This document shows positions 1-5,844 of a DNA stretch of 7,879 nt, in pieces (position 1 is the stretch's first letter; every line of letters starts with the position of its first letter). Source of the DNA: an uncultured Ruminococcus sp. (GTDB taxonomy: Bacteria; Bacillota; Clostridia; Oscillospirales; Ruminococcaceae); contig CAMHBN010000081.1 in the NCBI GenBank assembly GCA_946183385.1, forward strand, positions 1-7,879, given 5' to 3'. The notes under the pieces were generated by a model, which saw nothing but the letters and a program-made list of their open reading frames with translations, made no database searches and was not told the DNA's origin. The position numbers were made by a program, and so were the translations under genes.

Positions 1-24
1 CCCCCCCCCCCCCCCCCCCCCCCC
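1..24. repeat. Poly-C homopolymer run at window edge
   Basis: Twenty-four consecutive C residues open the window, followed by A and five G. The run lies downstream of the FeoA-type gene in transcription terms. A C-run at a contig edge is the reverse complement of a poly-G tail, which two-colour short-read chemistry produces as an artefact, so it may not be real DNA. If real, it would be an unusually long homopolymer tract prone to slippage. No coding potential is claimed. Confidence 0.85.
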
Positions 25-29
25 AGGGG

Positions 30-46
30 GTGGGACGGCGTCCCAC
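30..46 (-). terminator. Hairpin just after the FeoA-type gene
   Basis: GTGGGAC and GTCCCAC form perfect 7-bp arms around a 3-nt loop, starting 7 nt beyond the stop codon at 53-55 on the minus strand. Position fits a terminator, but the stem is followed by C and then the G-run instead of a T tract, so termination is uncertain. The GGGAC/GTCCC core resembles the intergenic palindrome family seen elsewhere in the window, so it may be a degenerate copy of that repeat. Confidence 0.4.
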
Positions 47-52
47 AAGATA

Positions 53-295
53 TTATATTATATCAACAACAATGCACCGCGCGTCGGAATCACGCAGGGC
101 GATGACAGCGCCCTTGACGAGGTAGGCGGCGGGGTCGCCGAGGAAGCTGCGCTGGAGGCAGGTCACGCGGGTACCGCTGACGAAGCCGAGCTCGCCGAGG
201 CGCTGCCGCATACTGCCGTGATTGCCGAGCCGTCGGACGGTGCAGGTATCGCCCACGCGCAGTGAGCTCAGGACAGTCTGTGCGATAGTTTTCAC
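53..295 (-). CDS. FeoA-domain protein (SH3-like, ferrous iron transport protein A family)
   Basis: The 80-residue product carries the FeoA signature across most of its length: G-N-H-G followed by an R-Q-R-L-G-E-L-G-F stretch, then S-G-T-R-V, a central L-G-D-P and A-L-R-D-S-D-A near the C-terminus. FeoA proteins are small cytosolic SH3-like domains that assist the FeoB iron transporter, and related domains occur in DtxR-type regulators. The GTG at 293-295 gives a start beginning V/M-K-T-I and a family-typical length. An in-frame GTG at 344-346 gives 97 residues, but its extra N-terminus would be encoded by the hairpin at 311-332. Neither start has a well-spaced ribosome site: AGAG abuts the inner GTG. 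No FeoB gene is visible, though one could lie beyond the window edge. The gene follows a phage hub-like gene, so it is either the host flank or an adopted cargo gene. Domain call is firm; role here is not. Confidence 0.8.
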   Translation of the reverse strand: MKTIAQTVLSSLRVGDTCTVRRLGNHGSMRQRLGELGFVSGTRVTCLQRSFLGDPAAYLVKGAVIALRDSDARCIVVDII

Positions 296-310
296 CTCTG
301 TAACGAAATA

Positions 311-332
311 GGGAGCACCAACAGGTGCTCCC
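311..332 (-). terminator. Strong hairpin between the hub gene and the FeoA-type gene
   Basis: GGGAGCACC and GGTGCTCCC form perfect 9-bp arms around a 4-nt loop. It begins 29 nt beyond the hub gene's stop codon. On the minus strand it is followed by TATTTCGTT, a weak T-rich tail, so it may terminate the phage operon or partially attenuate read-through. On the plus strand it is followed by CTTTATACTATT. It also lies inside the longer possible reading frame of the FeoA-type gene, which argues for the shorter start. Confidence 0.55.
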
Positions 333-361
333 TTTATACTATTCACAGCGCAGTCGGACGG

Positions 362-1282
362 TCACTGCGAGTTGACGAACTTGTCGGAATACATACCGAT
401 CTCGGTGATGATACCGCTGCGGTTGCCCGTTATGCGCACGGAGGTGATATCCTTCGTCACATTGCCGACCGAAGCTGAATCGAAGAGGTCTTCTCCGCGG
501 TAGCCGTTATAGGTGAGGAAGCTCTTCTTCCAGCCGCGCATAGCCATTTTGTCGCGGAACTCGAGCGCCTTCTGCGGGTCGTAGAGGAAGCGCCTGTCGA
601 GCTCGAAATAGCGCGAGCGGTAGATATAGTTATCGTAGGCTGCGGGCTCGGAGAGGGTGTAGCTTCCGTGCTGCCCCTGCATATCCTCCATGCTCCAGAA
701 GTAGACGAGAGAGCGTGTATCGCGCTCCGAGCCCCGCGAGAGCATAGCCGCCTCGGAGTAGGCGAAGCTCTGCGGCGAGGTGGGAGCGTTTACCATAACG
801 CAGTTGGCGCCGCGGATATACGGGTGCCGTCCGTAGACCTTGAACGCGATATTGACGATGCCGTCCCACTGCGTTGAGCCGTTTTTGACGAAGATATAGC
901 TGGCGGTACCGCAGTCCTCGTGCGTGACGTAGGGAAGCTGCATATAGTCGTCCATCAGGTCATTCAGGGACATATTCGTATACAGCCCCGGTTCGAGCTG
1001 ATTCTGCAAATACTGAGAGGTGAACCCGCGCGAGGTCAGCACACCGCGTCGGAAGCCGCCGCTCTCGGTGATACGGAAGGTGTCGATATAGCCGTTGTGG
1101 ATATAGTGCCCGTTGACGTAGAAGCGTGCCATCTGCGCCGTTTCGGGGATGGCTGTATGCGCTTCGAATTCGACGGTCAGCCGCGTGAAGGGCGTGTACG
1201 CGTCCTTGACGAAGGAGAAGGCGAGCACCTTGAAAACGGCGTCGCTCGCATTAGGCGACAGTATTGAAAGTGTAGCCGTCAT
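362..1282 (-). CDS. Putative tail/baseplate hub protein (gp27/XkdQ-like fold)
   Basis: The product has 306 residues. The N-terminal third is beta-rich (a V-L-A-F-S-F-V-K-D strand, then L-T-V-E-F-E-A), followed by F-Y-V-N-G-H-Y-I-H-N-G-Y-I-D-T-F and a G-V-L-T-S-R-G-F-T segment leading to Y-L-Q-N-Q-L-E-P-G-L-Y and an acidic helix. This order (barrel, G-x-I-D strand, R-G segment, N-x-x-x-P helix) is what tail hub proteins of the T4 gp27, lambda/P2 gpD and PBSX XkdQ type show; I infer the fold from pattern, not from alignment. Such hubs sit at the tail tip and join tube to spike. The ATG at 1280-1282 has GGAGG 8 nt upstream and overlaps the previous stop by 4 nt (ATGA), indicating translational coupling. 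A longer open frame to 1525 is low-complexity Arg/Gly-rich antiframe sequence and is not used. It is the last phage-like gene before the hairpin. Confidence 0.6.
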   Translation of the reverse strand: MTATLSILSPNASDAVFKVLAFSFVKDAYTPFTRLTVEFEAHTAIPETAQMARFYVNGHYIHNGYIDTFRITESGGFRRGVLTSRGFTSQYLQNQLEPGLYTNMSLNDLMDDYMQLPYVTHEDCGTASYIFVKNGSTQWDGIVNIAFKVYGRHPYIRGANCVMVNAPTSPQSFAYSEAAMLSRGSERDTRSLVYFWSMEDMQGQHGSYTLSEPAAYDNYIYRSRYFELDRRFLYDPQKALEFRDKMAMRGWKKSFLTYNGYRGEDLFDSASVGNVTKDITSVRITGNRSGIITEIGMYSDKFVNSQ

Positions 1283-1665
1283 ACGTTTACCTCCGCGTCT
1301 TCGGCTTCGGCCTCGGTGGCGAGCGTCAGGGTTACATAGAGCATATCGTCGCCCCTGTCCTCGGCGGTGTAGCCCTTCACCGTGCAGTCGGAGAAGCTCA
1401 CACCGCGGTATACCACGGTATATCCCGACGAGCCGTTCATATTGTTTATCTCGGTGAGCACAGCGAGGTCGCCGTCGCCGCAGTATATCCTGCCCGCGAG
1501 CGTGAGCTTTGTCGCCTTTGCGCACGAGTTGGTGATGACAGTGCCGCCGATGACGGTCGGCTGCTCATAGAGCACGGTATCCGCCGCTGCACGGAAGCTC
1601 TCGCAGTACAGCGTGAGCTGACCGACGCTTACGGGCACAGCCTCGCGTGAACATATCTCACTCAT
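1279..1665 (-). CDS. Small beta-rich phage structural protein, likely tail tube or baseplate component
   Basis: The product has 128 residues and alternates short strands: L-T-L-Y-C, an E-Q-P-T-V-I-G-G turn, K-L-T-L-A-G-R-I-Y, then V-V-Y-R-G-V-S-F and L-Y-V-T-L-T-L, ending in an acidic tail rich in E and A. There is no signal peptide or membrane segment. The compact all-beta pattern with a Y-x-G-x-x-F hairpin recalls tail tube and tube-initiator or baseplate wedge proteins, but I do not recognise the family. The ATG at 1663-1665 has GAGGG 8 nt before it; the frame opens slightly earlier at 1680 without a ribosome site. It overlaps the upstream gene by 8 nt and the downstream hub gene by 4 nt, so the three genes are probably translated together. 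The position between a terminator-like and a hub-like protein supports a tail role. Confidence 0.5.
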   Translation of the reverse strand: MSEICSREAVPVSVGQLTLYCESFRAAADTVLYEQPTVIGGTVITNSCAKATKLTLAGRIYCGDGDLAVLTEINNMNGSSGYTVVYRGVSFSDCTVKGYTAEDRGDDMLYVTLTLATEAEAEDAEVNV

Positions 1666-2065
1666 TGTTATCCCTCGCAATCCTGCGTATCCCGCAGACC
1701 GACACTCCCGCCGTGAGCACGAGGCGCTTTAGGTTGCTGTCGTGCTTCATTGTGAGCCTGCTGATATGCGTTGTCAGCCCCGACATACTGTCGAGAGTCG
1801 GGCGGACGTCGTTCTCAAAATAGCGGTAGAGCGACTGCAAATCATCGGATTCGGGCGCATACACGCTGACCTCCACCTCCGCCTTAAAGGGCAGGAAGAT
1901 GGTGTACTGCGAGTACACGGGAGCGCTCGCCTCGAAGCCCTTTATGCCGAGCACCGTGAAGTAGCCGCCCTTTCCGCGCACGGGCAGTGCGTCGAACGCG
2001 AGGTACACGTTCTCATTTCCCGCGGCGATGAGCGCCGCCTTGAACTGACTGAGAATATCGCGCAT
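1658..2065 (-). CDS. Putative tail terminator / tail completion protein
   Basis: The product has 135 residues. An N-terminal helix (M-R-D-I-L-S-Q-F-K-A-A-L) is followed by strands, an E-V-E-V-S-V-Y-A-P segment, a helix around D-D-L-Q-S-L-Y-R-Y-F, then R-P-T-L-D-S-M and two C-terminal strands. The helix-sheet-helix layout, size and position after the connector fit tail terminator or tail completion proteins (lambda gpU and related families), which cap the tail tube and join it to the head. This is inferred from topology and gene order. AAAGGAGGG lies 5 nt before the ATG at 2063-2065, an excellent ribosome site. The start is one base past the previous gene's stop. Confidence 0.5.
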   Translation of the reverse strand: MRDILSQFKAALIAAGNENVYLAFDALPVRGKGGYFTVLGIKGFEASAPVYSQYTIFLPFKAEVEVSVYAPESDDLQSLYRYFENDVRPTLDSMSGLTTHISRLTMKHDSNLKRLVLTAGVSVCGIRRIARDNNE

Positions 2066-2066
2066 A

Positions 2067-2435
2067 TTATCCCTCCTTTGGCGGAATCGTCTCGAAGATG
2101 AAGGTGCTTGTGTTTATGAGGTCGGCGCAGAGCTGGACGTACTCGCGCATGAGGGTCGCCGCTCCCGCGAGGGAGGTTCTTGCGCCGCCGCTGTTCATTT
2201 GCCCGACGTATTCGTATTCAGCCTTGCCCGACGAGAGCTTTATCTCCTGTGTGCGGTAGTTCGCGACAGACGCCGTGAGAAATTCAAGGCGTGGGTCGGT
2301 GTCGTCGGCGTCTGGCAGGAGCATTGCCTGCACCTCGGTCAGTGCCATGGTCAGCACGGGAGCCCACTGTGAATCCGCATCCTCGCCCGAGAAGAGCTCG
2401 AACAGCGCCTTTACGTTGTTGAAATTGATACTCAT
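2067..2435 (-). CDS. Putative head-tail connector / adaptor protein
   Basis: The product has 122 residues, mostly alpha-helical: an N-terminal helix with F-E-L-F-S-G-E-D, a second helix E-V-Q-A-M-L-L-P-D-A, then L-E-F-L-T-A-S-V-A-N-Y and a long C-terminal helix. Helical proteins of 100-130 residues after the capsid gene commonly form the adaptor ring under the portal (gp6/YqbG/gp15-like families). The short, highly helical architecture and the place in the gene order support that; no catalytic motif is expected. AAGGAGG lies 5 nt upstream of the ATG at 2433-2435. The gap to the upstream gene is 10 nt and to the downstream gene 1 nt. The exact family is not certain. Confidence 0.55.
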   Translation of the reverse strand: MSINFNNVKALFELFSGEDADSQWAPVLTMALTEVQAMLLPDADDTDPRLEFLTASVANYRTQEIKLSSGKAEYEYVGQMNSGGARTSLAGAATLMREYVQLCADLINTSTFIFETIPPKEG

Positions 2436-2445
2436 AGCTGCCTCC

Positions 2446-3270
2446 TTAAAGCTTGAAAGATGAGTTCTGCCCGGGCTCGCTTTCGGTCGAGAGCTGCACC
2501 TCGGGCTTGCCGTGACCCGCGAGCTTCTCGTAAGCCTTTTTCAGTCCCGCGAGCTGTACCTCGTTCATGCCGTGAGCCGCAAGCTCCGCCGCAAATGCTG
2601 CAGTCTTGCCGCCCGAGATGAACGCGAGCCTGCGTATCTCACAGCGGAGAAGGCGCTCGTTTTCGGTCGCGCCCTCGCACGCGGACTTGTCCGCGTCCCC
2701 GTCGGTGAAGCGCTTGGTCACGCCCGCGTTTACCTGCGCAGGAACGGCAACGAAGCTCCACTCGTAGGCGTCGGTGATGCCGTCGAGGATTACGTGGCAG
2801 AGCCTTCCGCCGTAGGTCTTGCCCTTGATGTGGGAGCAGCTCTGCACTGCCTTATCGCACCCGCAGACCGAGCACTTTCTCCTGCTCGCCGAGCAGGAAA
2901 TGCTGACCTCCTTCTTTATACCGCCGTCAATCTCGGCGATGAGCTGCTTGTTGTCCTCGGTGCGCACCATATAGGCGGAGGCTCTGAGGTATTTGTATGG
3001 CTCGCCGCACTTGTTTTTGCGGGTATCGTCGGTGACGAGCTCGGTGTCGAAGATACGGGCGGTCTGATTCGAGGTGGAAGCCTCGTGGTCGAAAATGCCC
3101 GTCTTGCCGACGAAAAGGGCTTTGAGCTTTTCGAGGGCGTCATCGGAGAAGCGCTCGTTATCGCGGTCTATCTCGTTGTCGCAGAGAATGACGGAGAAGG
3201 TGTAGAGCTCGTCCGCGGTGAATTCCCTGCGCGTGAATTTGTTAATCTTGTCGAGAATTTCTTTTGTCAT
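2446..3270 (-). CDS. Putative prohead protease (XkdF/S78-like) with Cys-rich zinc-binding insert
   Basis: The product has 274 residues. Its N-terminal two thirds resemble phage capsid maturation proteases: G-I-F-D-H-E around residue 62 offers a catalytic His, and K-E-V-S-I-S around 123-125 offers a Ser, followed by D-A-Y-E-W-S-F-V-A-V-P-A-Q at 167-179, a conserved strand in this type of protein. Between them sits a Cys/His cluster (C133, C136, C138, C145, H147, C158, H159) typical of a zinc ribbon. The C-terminal 80 residues are charged and helical, with two A-E-L/K-A-Y-E-K-L helices that could act as a scaffold-like tail. AAGGAGG lies 5 nt before the ATG at 3268-3270; an in-frame extension to 3318 would run into a repeat and is rejected. 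Proteases usually precede the capsid gene, but here the gene follows it, beyond a repeat cluster. Catalytic residues are inferred by pattern. Confidence 0.6.
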   Translation of the reverse strand: MTKEILDKINKFTRREFTADELYTFSVILCDNEIDRDNERFSDDALEKLKALFVGKTGIFDHEASTSNQTARIFDTELVTDDTRKNKCGEPYKYLRASAYMVRTEDNKQLIAEIDGGIKKEVSISCSASRRKCSVCGCDKAVQSCSHIKGKTYGGRLCHVILDGITDAYEWSFVAVPAQVNAGVTKRFTDGDADKSACEGATENERLLRCEIRRLAFISGGKTAAFAAELAAHGMNEVQLAGLKKAYEKLAGHGKPEVQLSTESEPGQNSSFKL

Positions 3271-3305
3271 GGTTTCCTCCTTTTGCGTTGATGAAACGAA
3301 CCATT

Positions 3306-3373
3306 TGTAGGGGCGCACAGTGTGCGCCCGAATCCAGCCGATAAACTATCGGGCGAGCGGAACTTGCCCTACG
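3306..3373. repeat. Composite palindromic repeat, 68 bp (cluster 1, element 1)
   Basis: The left half is TGTAGG followed by the perfect odd palindrome GGGCGCACAGTGTGCGCCC at 3311-3329 (9-bp arms, one central base). The right half is a weaker inverted unit, GGGCGAG...CTTGCCC, ending in CCCTACG. The two halves face each other, so the whole is bounded by imperfect inverted TGTAGGG ends. It is non-coding and lies directly upstream of the protease-like gene's ribosome site. Confidence 0.75.
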
Positions 3374-3380
3374 TTTTTTG

Positions 3381-3449
3381 TGTAGGGACGACCATTGGTC
3401 GTCCGTGGATAAACGTGGAATCAACGGACGCGCATTGTGCGTCCCTACA
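3381..3449. repeat. Composite palindromic repeat, 69 bp (cluster 1, element 2)
   Basis: The outer ends TGTAGGGACG (3381-3390) and CGTCCCTACA (3440-3449) are a perfect 10-bp inverted repeat. Inside lie two palindromes: GGACGACCATTGGTCGTCC at 3386-3404 (perfect 9-bp arms) and GGACGCGCATTGTGCGTCC at 3426-3444 (one G:T mismatch), joined by a 21-nt spacer. The layout resembles a miniature inverted-repeat or REP-doublet element. A relative with the two palindromes swapped is at 5715-5782. Confidence 0.8.
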
Positions 3450-3480
3450 TTTTGTTGCCGCAGGTTTGTCGGTTAATTGC

Positions 3481-3507
3481 GGGCGGGCGAGGGCGCCCGC
3501 CCCTACA
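3481..3507 (-). repeat. Single palindromic repeat unit (cluster 1)
   Basis: GGGCGGGCG and CGCCCGCCC form perfect 9-bp arms around the loop AGGG, followed by CCTACA, so the unit reads TGTAGG first on the minus strand. It is preceded by an A/T-rich spacer like the one before the matching unit at 5809. Confidence 0.75.
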
Positions 3508-3534
3508 CGATGATGATTCATACCATTTCGGTGA

Positions 3535-3563
3535 TTTGCGGGCGGATAATATCCGCCCCTACA
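3535..3563 (-). repeat. Single palindromic repeat unit abutting the capsid stop codon
   Basis: The palindrome GGGCGGATAATATCCGCCC occupies 3540-3558 (9-bp arms, one central A), followed by CTACA. The unit ends one base from the capsid gene's stop codon (3565-3567). The 29-nt block 3535-3563 is identical to 5809-5837. On the minus-strand transcript it would fold as a stem right after the capsid stop, which could stabilise or attenuate the message; this is inference. No T tract follows. Confidence 0.8.
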
Positions 3564-3564
3564 C

Positions 3565-4524
3565 TTATGACGTGATAGTGAGAAGCTTTACGGCGTCGGG
3601 AGTTATCTTCCTGAATCCGCAGGTAACGGAAACGGTTATCTGGTCGAGCTGGCGGTCGATGAGCTTGTCAGTCTCGAGGATGAGTCCCGTGCTGGTGATG
3701 AATTCGAGGGCGAAATTCCTGTCGATACCGATGACGGAGGCGTTGTCCACAGCGGCGGACTTCACGAGCTCCGAGCCGAAGGGGAGTATCATCCTGCCGT
3801 CAGCCTTGGCTCTTGTGTCCTTGAGCTGGTCCATAGCCGCTATCTTGGAAGCGACTGCGGGAGAGGCGAGGACAGTCGTCATATTGAAGTTGTCGAACTT
3901 GCCGTAGAGGTCGGCGAGGTCGGAGTAGGTGAGAGATGAAGTCGTAACGCCCGTAGCGTTGGTCTTCAGCACGGTGACAGCTTTGCTGACAACGGTATTC
4001 GCGAGCTTCACGCCGATGCTTCTGAGCATAACGCCGAACACGTCAAGTCTCTGCTTGCGGATAGCCTCGTAGGAGGCGTTGATGAGTCTGCCTATCTTTT
4101 CAAGAGCAACGGCAGTAGTGCCCTCTGTCACCGTGGAAGCGGGGAGAGCCACTGTCTGAGCTGTAGCCGCATAGGCAGTGCTGTCGTCGAGCACACAGCC
4201 GAGGTACTGGCTGCTCTCGCTGACCGTCTTCACGGCTGTGATGGTGTTGAGGACAGTCTCGTCGAAGCCCTTCTTGATAGAGCGCGATACGAACTCGGGG
4301 AAGAGCACGGCTGTTTCGGTGGAAGCGAAGAACTTCTCCACCATATCGCACTCCGTACCGTTCACTCTGATGTTGAAGCGCTTGAGCTGGCGCTCGTAGG
4401 CGTCGAGAGCGGCGAGCTCCGTGCCGATATAAGCGCCCGACGGGTCGAGCTCCTCAAGGGCGGAAGTGAAGGACTTGCCGCTGAGATTGTAGAGTCCCTT
4501 TTCAAGTTTTACATCGTTATACAT
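3565..4524 (-). CDS. Phage major capsid protein (HK97-like fold)
   Basis: The product has 319 residues. The N-terminal arm (K-L-E-K-G-L-Y, L-E-E-L-D-P-S, Y-I-G-T-E-L) is followed by a long helix, A-Y-E-R-Q-L-K-R-F-N-I-R-V-N-G, and then V-E-K-F-F-A-S and L-F-P-E-F-V-S-R-S-I-K-K-G-F, a pattern typical of clostridial phage capsid proteins of the HK97 fold. Middle helices (I-N-A-S-Y-E-A-I-R, V-M-L-R-S-I-G) resemble the spine-helix region, and the C-terminal half has the V-L-A-S-P-A-V and A-L-E-F-I-T-S-T-G-L-I-L-E strands of the A/P domains. Length is normal for the family. There is no separate delta/scaffold domain, so any scaffold must come from elsewhere or from the protease-like gene's C-terminus. 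GGAGG lies 7 nt before the ATG at 4522-4524; the gene is 18 nt downstream of portal. It is expected to be the most abundantly made protein here. Confidence 0.8.
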   Translation of the reverse strand: MYNDVKLEKGLYNLSGKSFTSALEELDPSGAYIGTELAALDAYERQLKRFNIRVNGTECDMVEKFFASTETAVLFPEFVSRSIKKGFDETVLNTITAVKTVSESSQYLGCVLDDSTAYAATAQTVALPASTVTEGTTAVALEKIGRLINASYEAIRKQRLDVFGVMLRSIGVKLANTVVSKAVTVLKTNATGVTTSSLTYSDLADLYGKFDNFNMTTVLASPAVASKIAAMDQLKDTRAKADGRMILPFGSELVKSAAVDNASVIGIDRNFALEFITSTGLILETDKLIDRQLDQITVSVTCGFRKITPDAVKLLTITS

Positions 4525-4542
4525 ACATTTACCTCCGTATAA

Positions 4543-5676
4543 TCACTTAGATTCATTTTCTATGCGCAGCTCTATTTCGCGAGCCTGCGCGTTTTTGAGC
4601 CTTGCCTCTGCGAGGACAGCTTCGTCCTGCAGGTTGATGTTGTCCCAGTCCACCGAGCAGACCGCCTCCGCGCCTATCGAGCACAGGTAGGCGTCGCCGA
4701 TACTGCACAGCACGGGCGCGAGCAGCCTGCGGTAGTAGTCGAGCTCGGACGTGAGGATATCCGCCTGCTGAGAGGACATACGCTCCGTGGAGCTCCAGTT
4801 GAGACCGAGCAGGAAGGGCGGAATGGAGAGCTTCGAGATTATCTGCTCCATTATCTGGCGGACGGGCACGTTCGTGTCGAAGAGCTTGTTGTCTGCGCCG
4901 ATGACGCGGATATCCACGTCTCCGACGGCGACGAAGTCCTTGACTCTGCCGTATTTCGCCGAGTTCATGCCGTCAGCCCATTCGCGGGCTATCTGCATGG
5001 CGTGCTCGCGTGTGGCGGAGATATCGCTCGCTCCGCCCTCGGGCTTGTAGGTGACCGCGTACCTTACATTGCCTGCGCGGTCGTAGTTCTGACCTATGCA
5101 CTCGTATATGCGCAGGAGTATGCTGCTCATTGCGGGAAGTCCGCGCAGGAGCGAGCGTCCGCCTGTCAGCGAGGCGTAGAGTATGCGCTCGGGGTGAGCG
5201 ACCTGTCTGACCGTGCCGTCCTTTCCGCGGACGGAGTATCTGCGCTCGAACGGGGAAGAGCCCGCCGATACGACCGTAGCGGTCGCGTCGCCGTTCCACA
5301 AGCCCGCAATGCAGCGGTTGTCCTCGTCGATGACTATCTCGCCCACAGCACTGCCGTAGGTGAGCATACTGTCGAGGAAGGCGTCCGCGAAGCAGCCGAG
5401 CGATGTACCCGTAAGACCTACGGGCACGGTGTCGCAGAAGCGGTCGAGCTGCTCCTGATACCTTTCGTCGGAGCTGACGAGCCTGAATCCGCCTGTGAGG
5501 CGTATCATCTTCATAATAGCCGCGTCAATGACTGGTACGGCGTATCTCAGCCTGTCAAACAGCTCCTTTTCGAGCGGCCCCGCTTCGGGCGGGAGCGTCA
5601 TCGAGCTCCCGCGGTCCCTGTCGGGCAGTATCATCTGCGGAGCCGCCCGCGTGTGTTTCTTTTTGAATAGCTTCAT
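4543..5676 (-). CDS. Phage portal protein
   Basis: The product has 377 residues, a little short for the SPP1/HK97-type portal family. After a basic N-terminus (K-L-F-K-K-K-H) comes a helical stem, R-Y-A-V-P-V-I-D-A-A-I, then a wing region with D-S-M-L-T-Y-G-S-A-V-G-E-I-V, typical of portals. H-P-E-R-I-L-Y-A-S and R-G-L-P-A-M-S-S-I follow, then the crown-side segment I-S-K-L-S-I-P-P-F-L-L-G-L-N and a C-terminal helix D-I-L-T-S-E-L-D-Y-Y-R-R-L-L. The S-I-P-P-x-L-L-G stretch is a recurrent portal signature. The dodecameric portal forms the vertex through which terminase pumps DNA. GGAGG lies 5 nt before the ATG at 5674-5676. It is separated from terminase by a 194-nt gap full of repeats and is followed closely by the capsid gene. 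Confidence 0.9.
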   Translation of the reverse strand: MKLFKKKHTRAAPQMILPDRDRGSSMTLPPEAGPLEKELFDRLRYAVPVIDAAIMKMIRLTGGFRLVSSDERYQEQLDRFCDTVPVGLTGTSLGCFADAFLDSMLTYGSAVGEIVIDEDNRCIAGLWNGDATATVVSAGSSPFERRYSVRGKDGTVRQVAHPERILYASLTGGRSLLRGLPAMSSILLRIYECIGQNYDRAGNVRYAVTYKPEGGASDISATREHAMQIAREWADGMNSAKYGRVKDFVAVGDVDIRVIGADNKLFDTNVPVRQIMEQIISKLSIPPFLLGLNWSSTERMSSQQADILTSELDYYRRLLAPVLCSIGDAYLCSIGAEAVCSVDWDNINLQDEAVLAEARLKNAQAREIELRIENESK

Positions 5677-5714
5677 TTTTCCTCCATTGTTGTCGGAATT
5701 GGTTTTTGCTGATT

Positions 5715-5782
5715 TGTAGGGATGCGCATTGTGCGTCCGCAGTTCCTTTTGTATCCGCGGACGACCACCAGTCGTCCCTACA
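5715..5782. repeat. Composite palindromic repeat, 68 bp (cluster 2)
   Basis: The ends TGTAGGGA and TCCCTACA are perfect 8-bp inverted repeats. Inside are a GGATGCGCATTGTGCGTCC palindrome (two mismatches) and GGACGAC...GTCGTCC (7-bp arms, loop CACCA), joined by a 20-nt spacer. It matches the 69-bp element at 3381-3449 in layout and orientation, but the two palindromic cores are exchanged. Confidence 0.75.
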
Positions 5783-5808
5783 GTTTGTCGCTGCGGGATT
5801 TTTTGGAG

Positions 5809-5837
5809 TTTGCGGGCGGATAATATCCGCCCCTACA
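5809..5837 (-). repeat. Palindromic repeat unit identical to the one after the capsid gene
   Basis: GGGCGGATAATATCCGCCC at 5814-5832 plus CTACA. All 29 bases of 5809-5837 equal 3535-3563, in the same orientation, 2274 bp apart. The interval between the copies contains the portal and capsid genes. Confidence 0.85.
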
Positions 5838-5844
5838 TCTTGTC

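Noticed and set aside
1283..1525. N-terminal extension of the hub-like gene
   Set aside because: The extension is Arg/Gly-rich sequence read in the wrong frame of the upstream gene; the ATG at 1280-1282 has a good ribosome site and an ATGA overlap.
2512..3291. Long plus-strand open frame (259 codons) opposite the protease-like gene
   Set aside because: It mirrors a minus-strand gene with clear motifs and ribosome site; high GC creates stop-free antisense frames, and it shows no family resemblance.
3306..3563. CRISPR array
   Set aside because: Units vary in core sequence and orientation, spacing is irregular, and each unit is a near-complete palindrome; there are no uniform direct repeats with unique spacers and no cas genes.
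5002..5670. Plus-strand open frame (222 codons) opposite the portal gene
   Set aside because: Shadow of the portal gene caused by GC-rich codon bias; no Shine-Dalgarno and no domain pattern.
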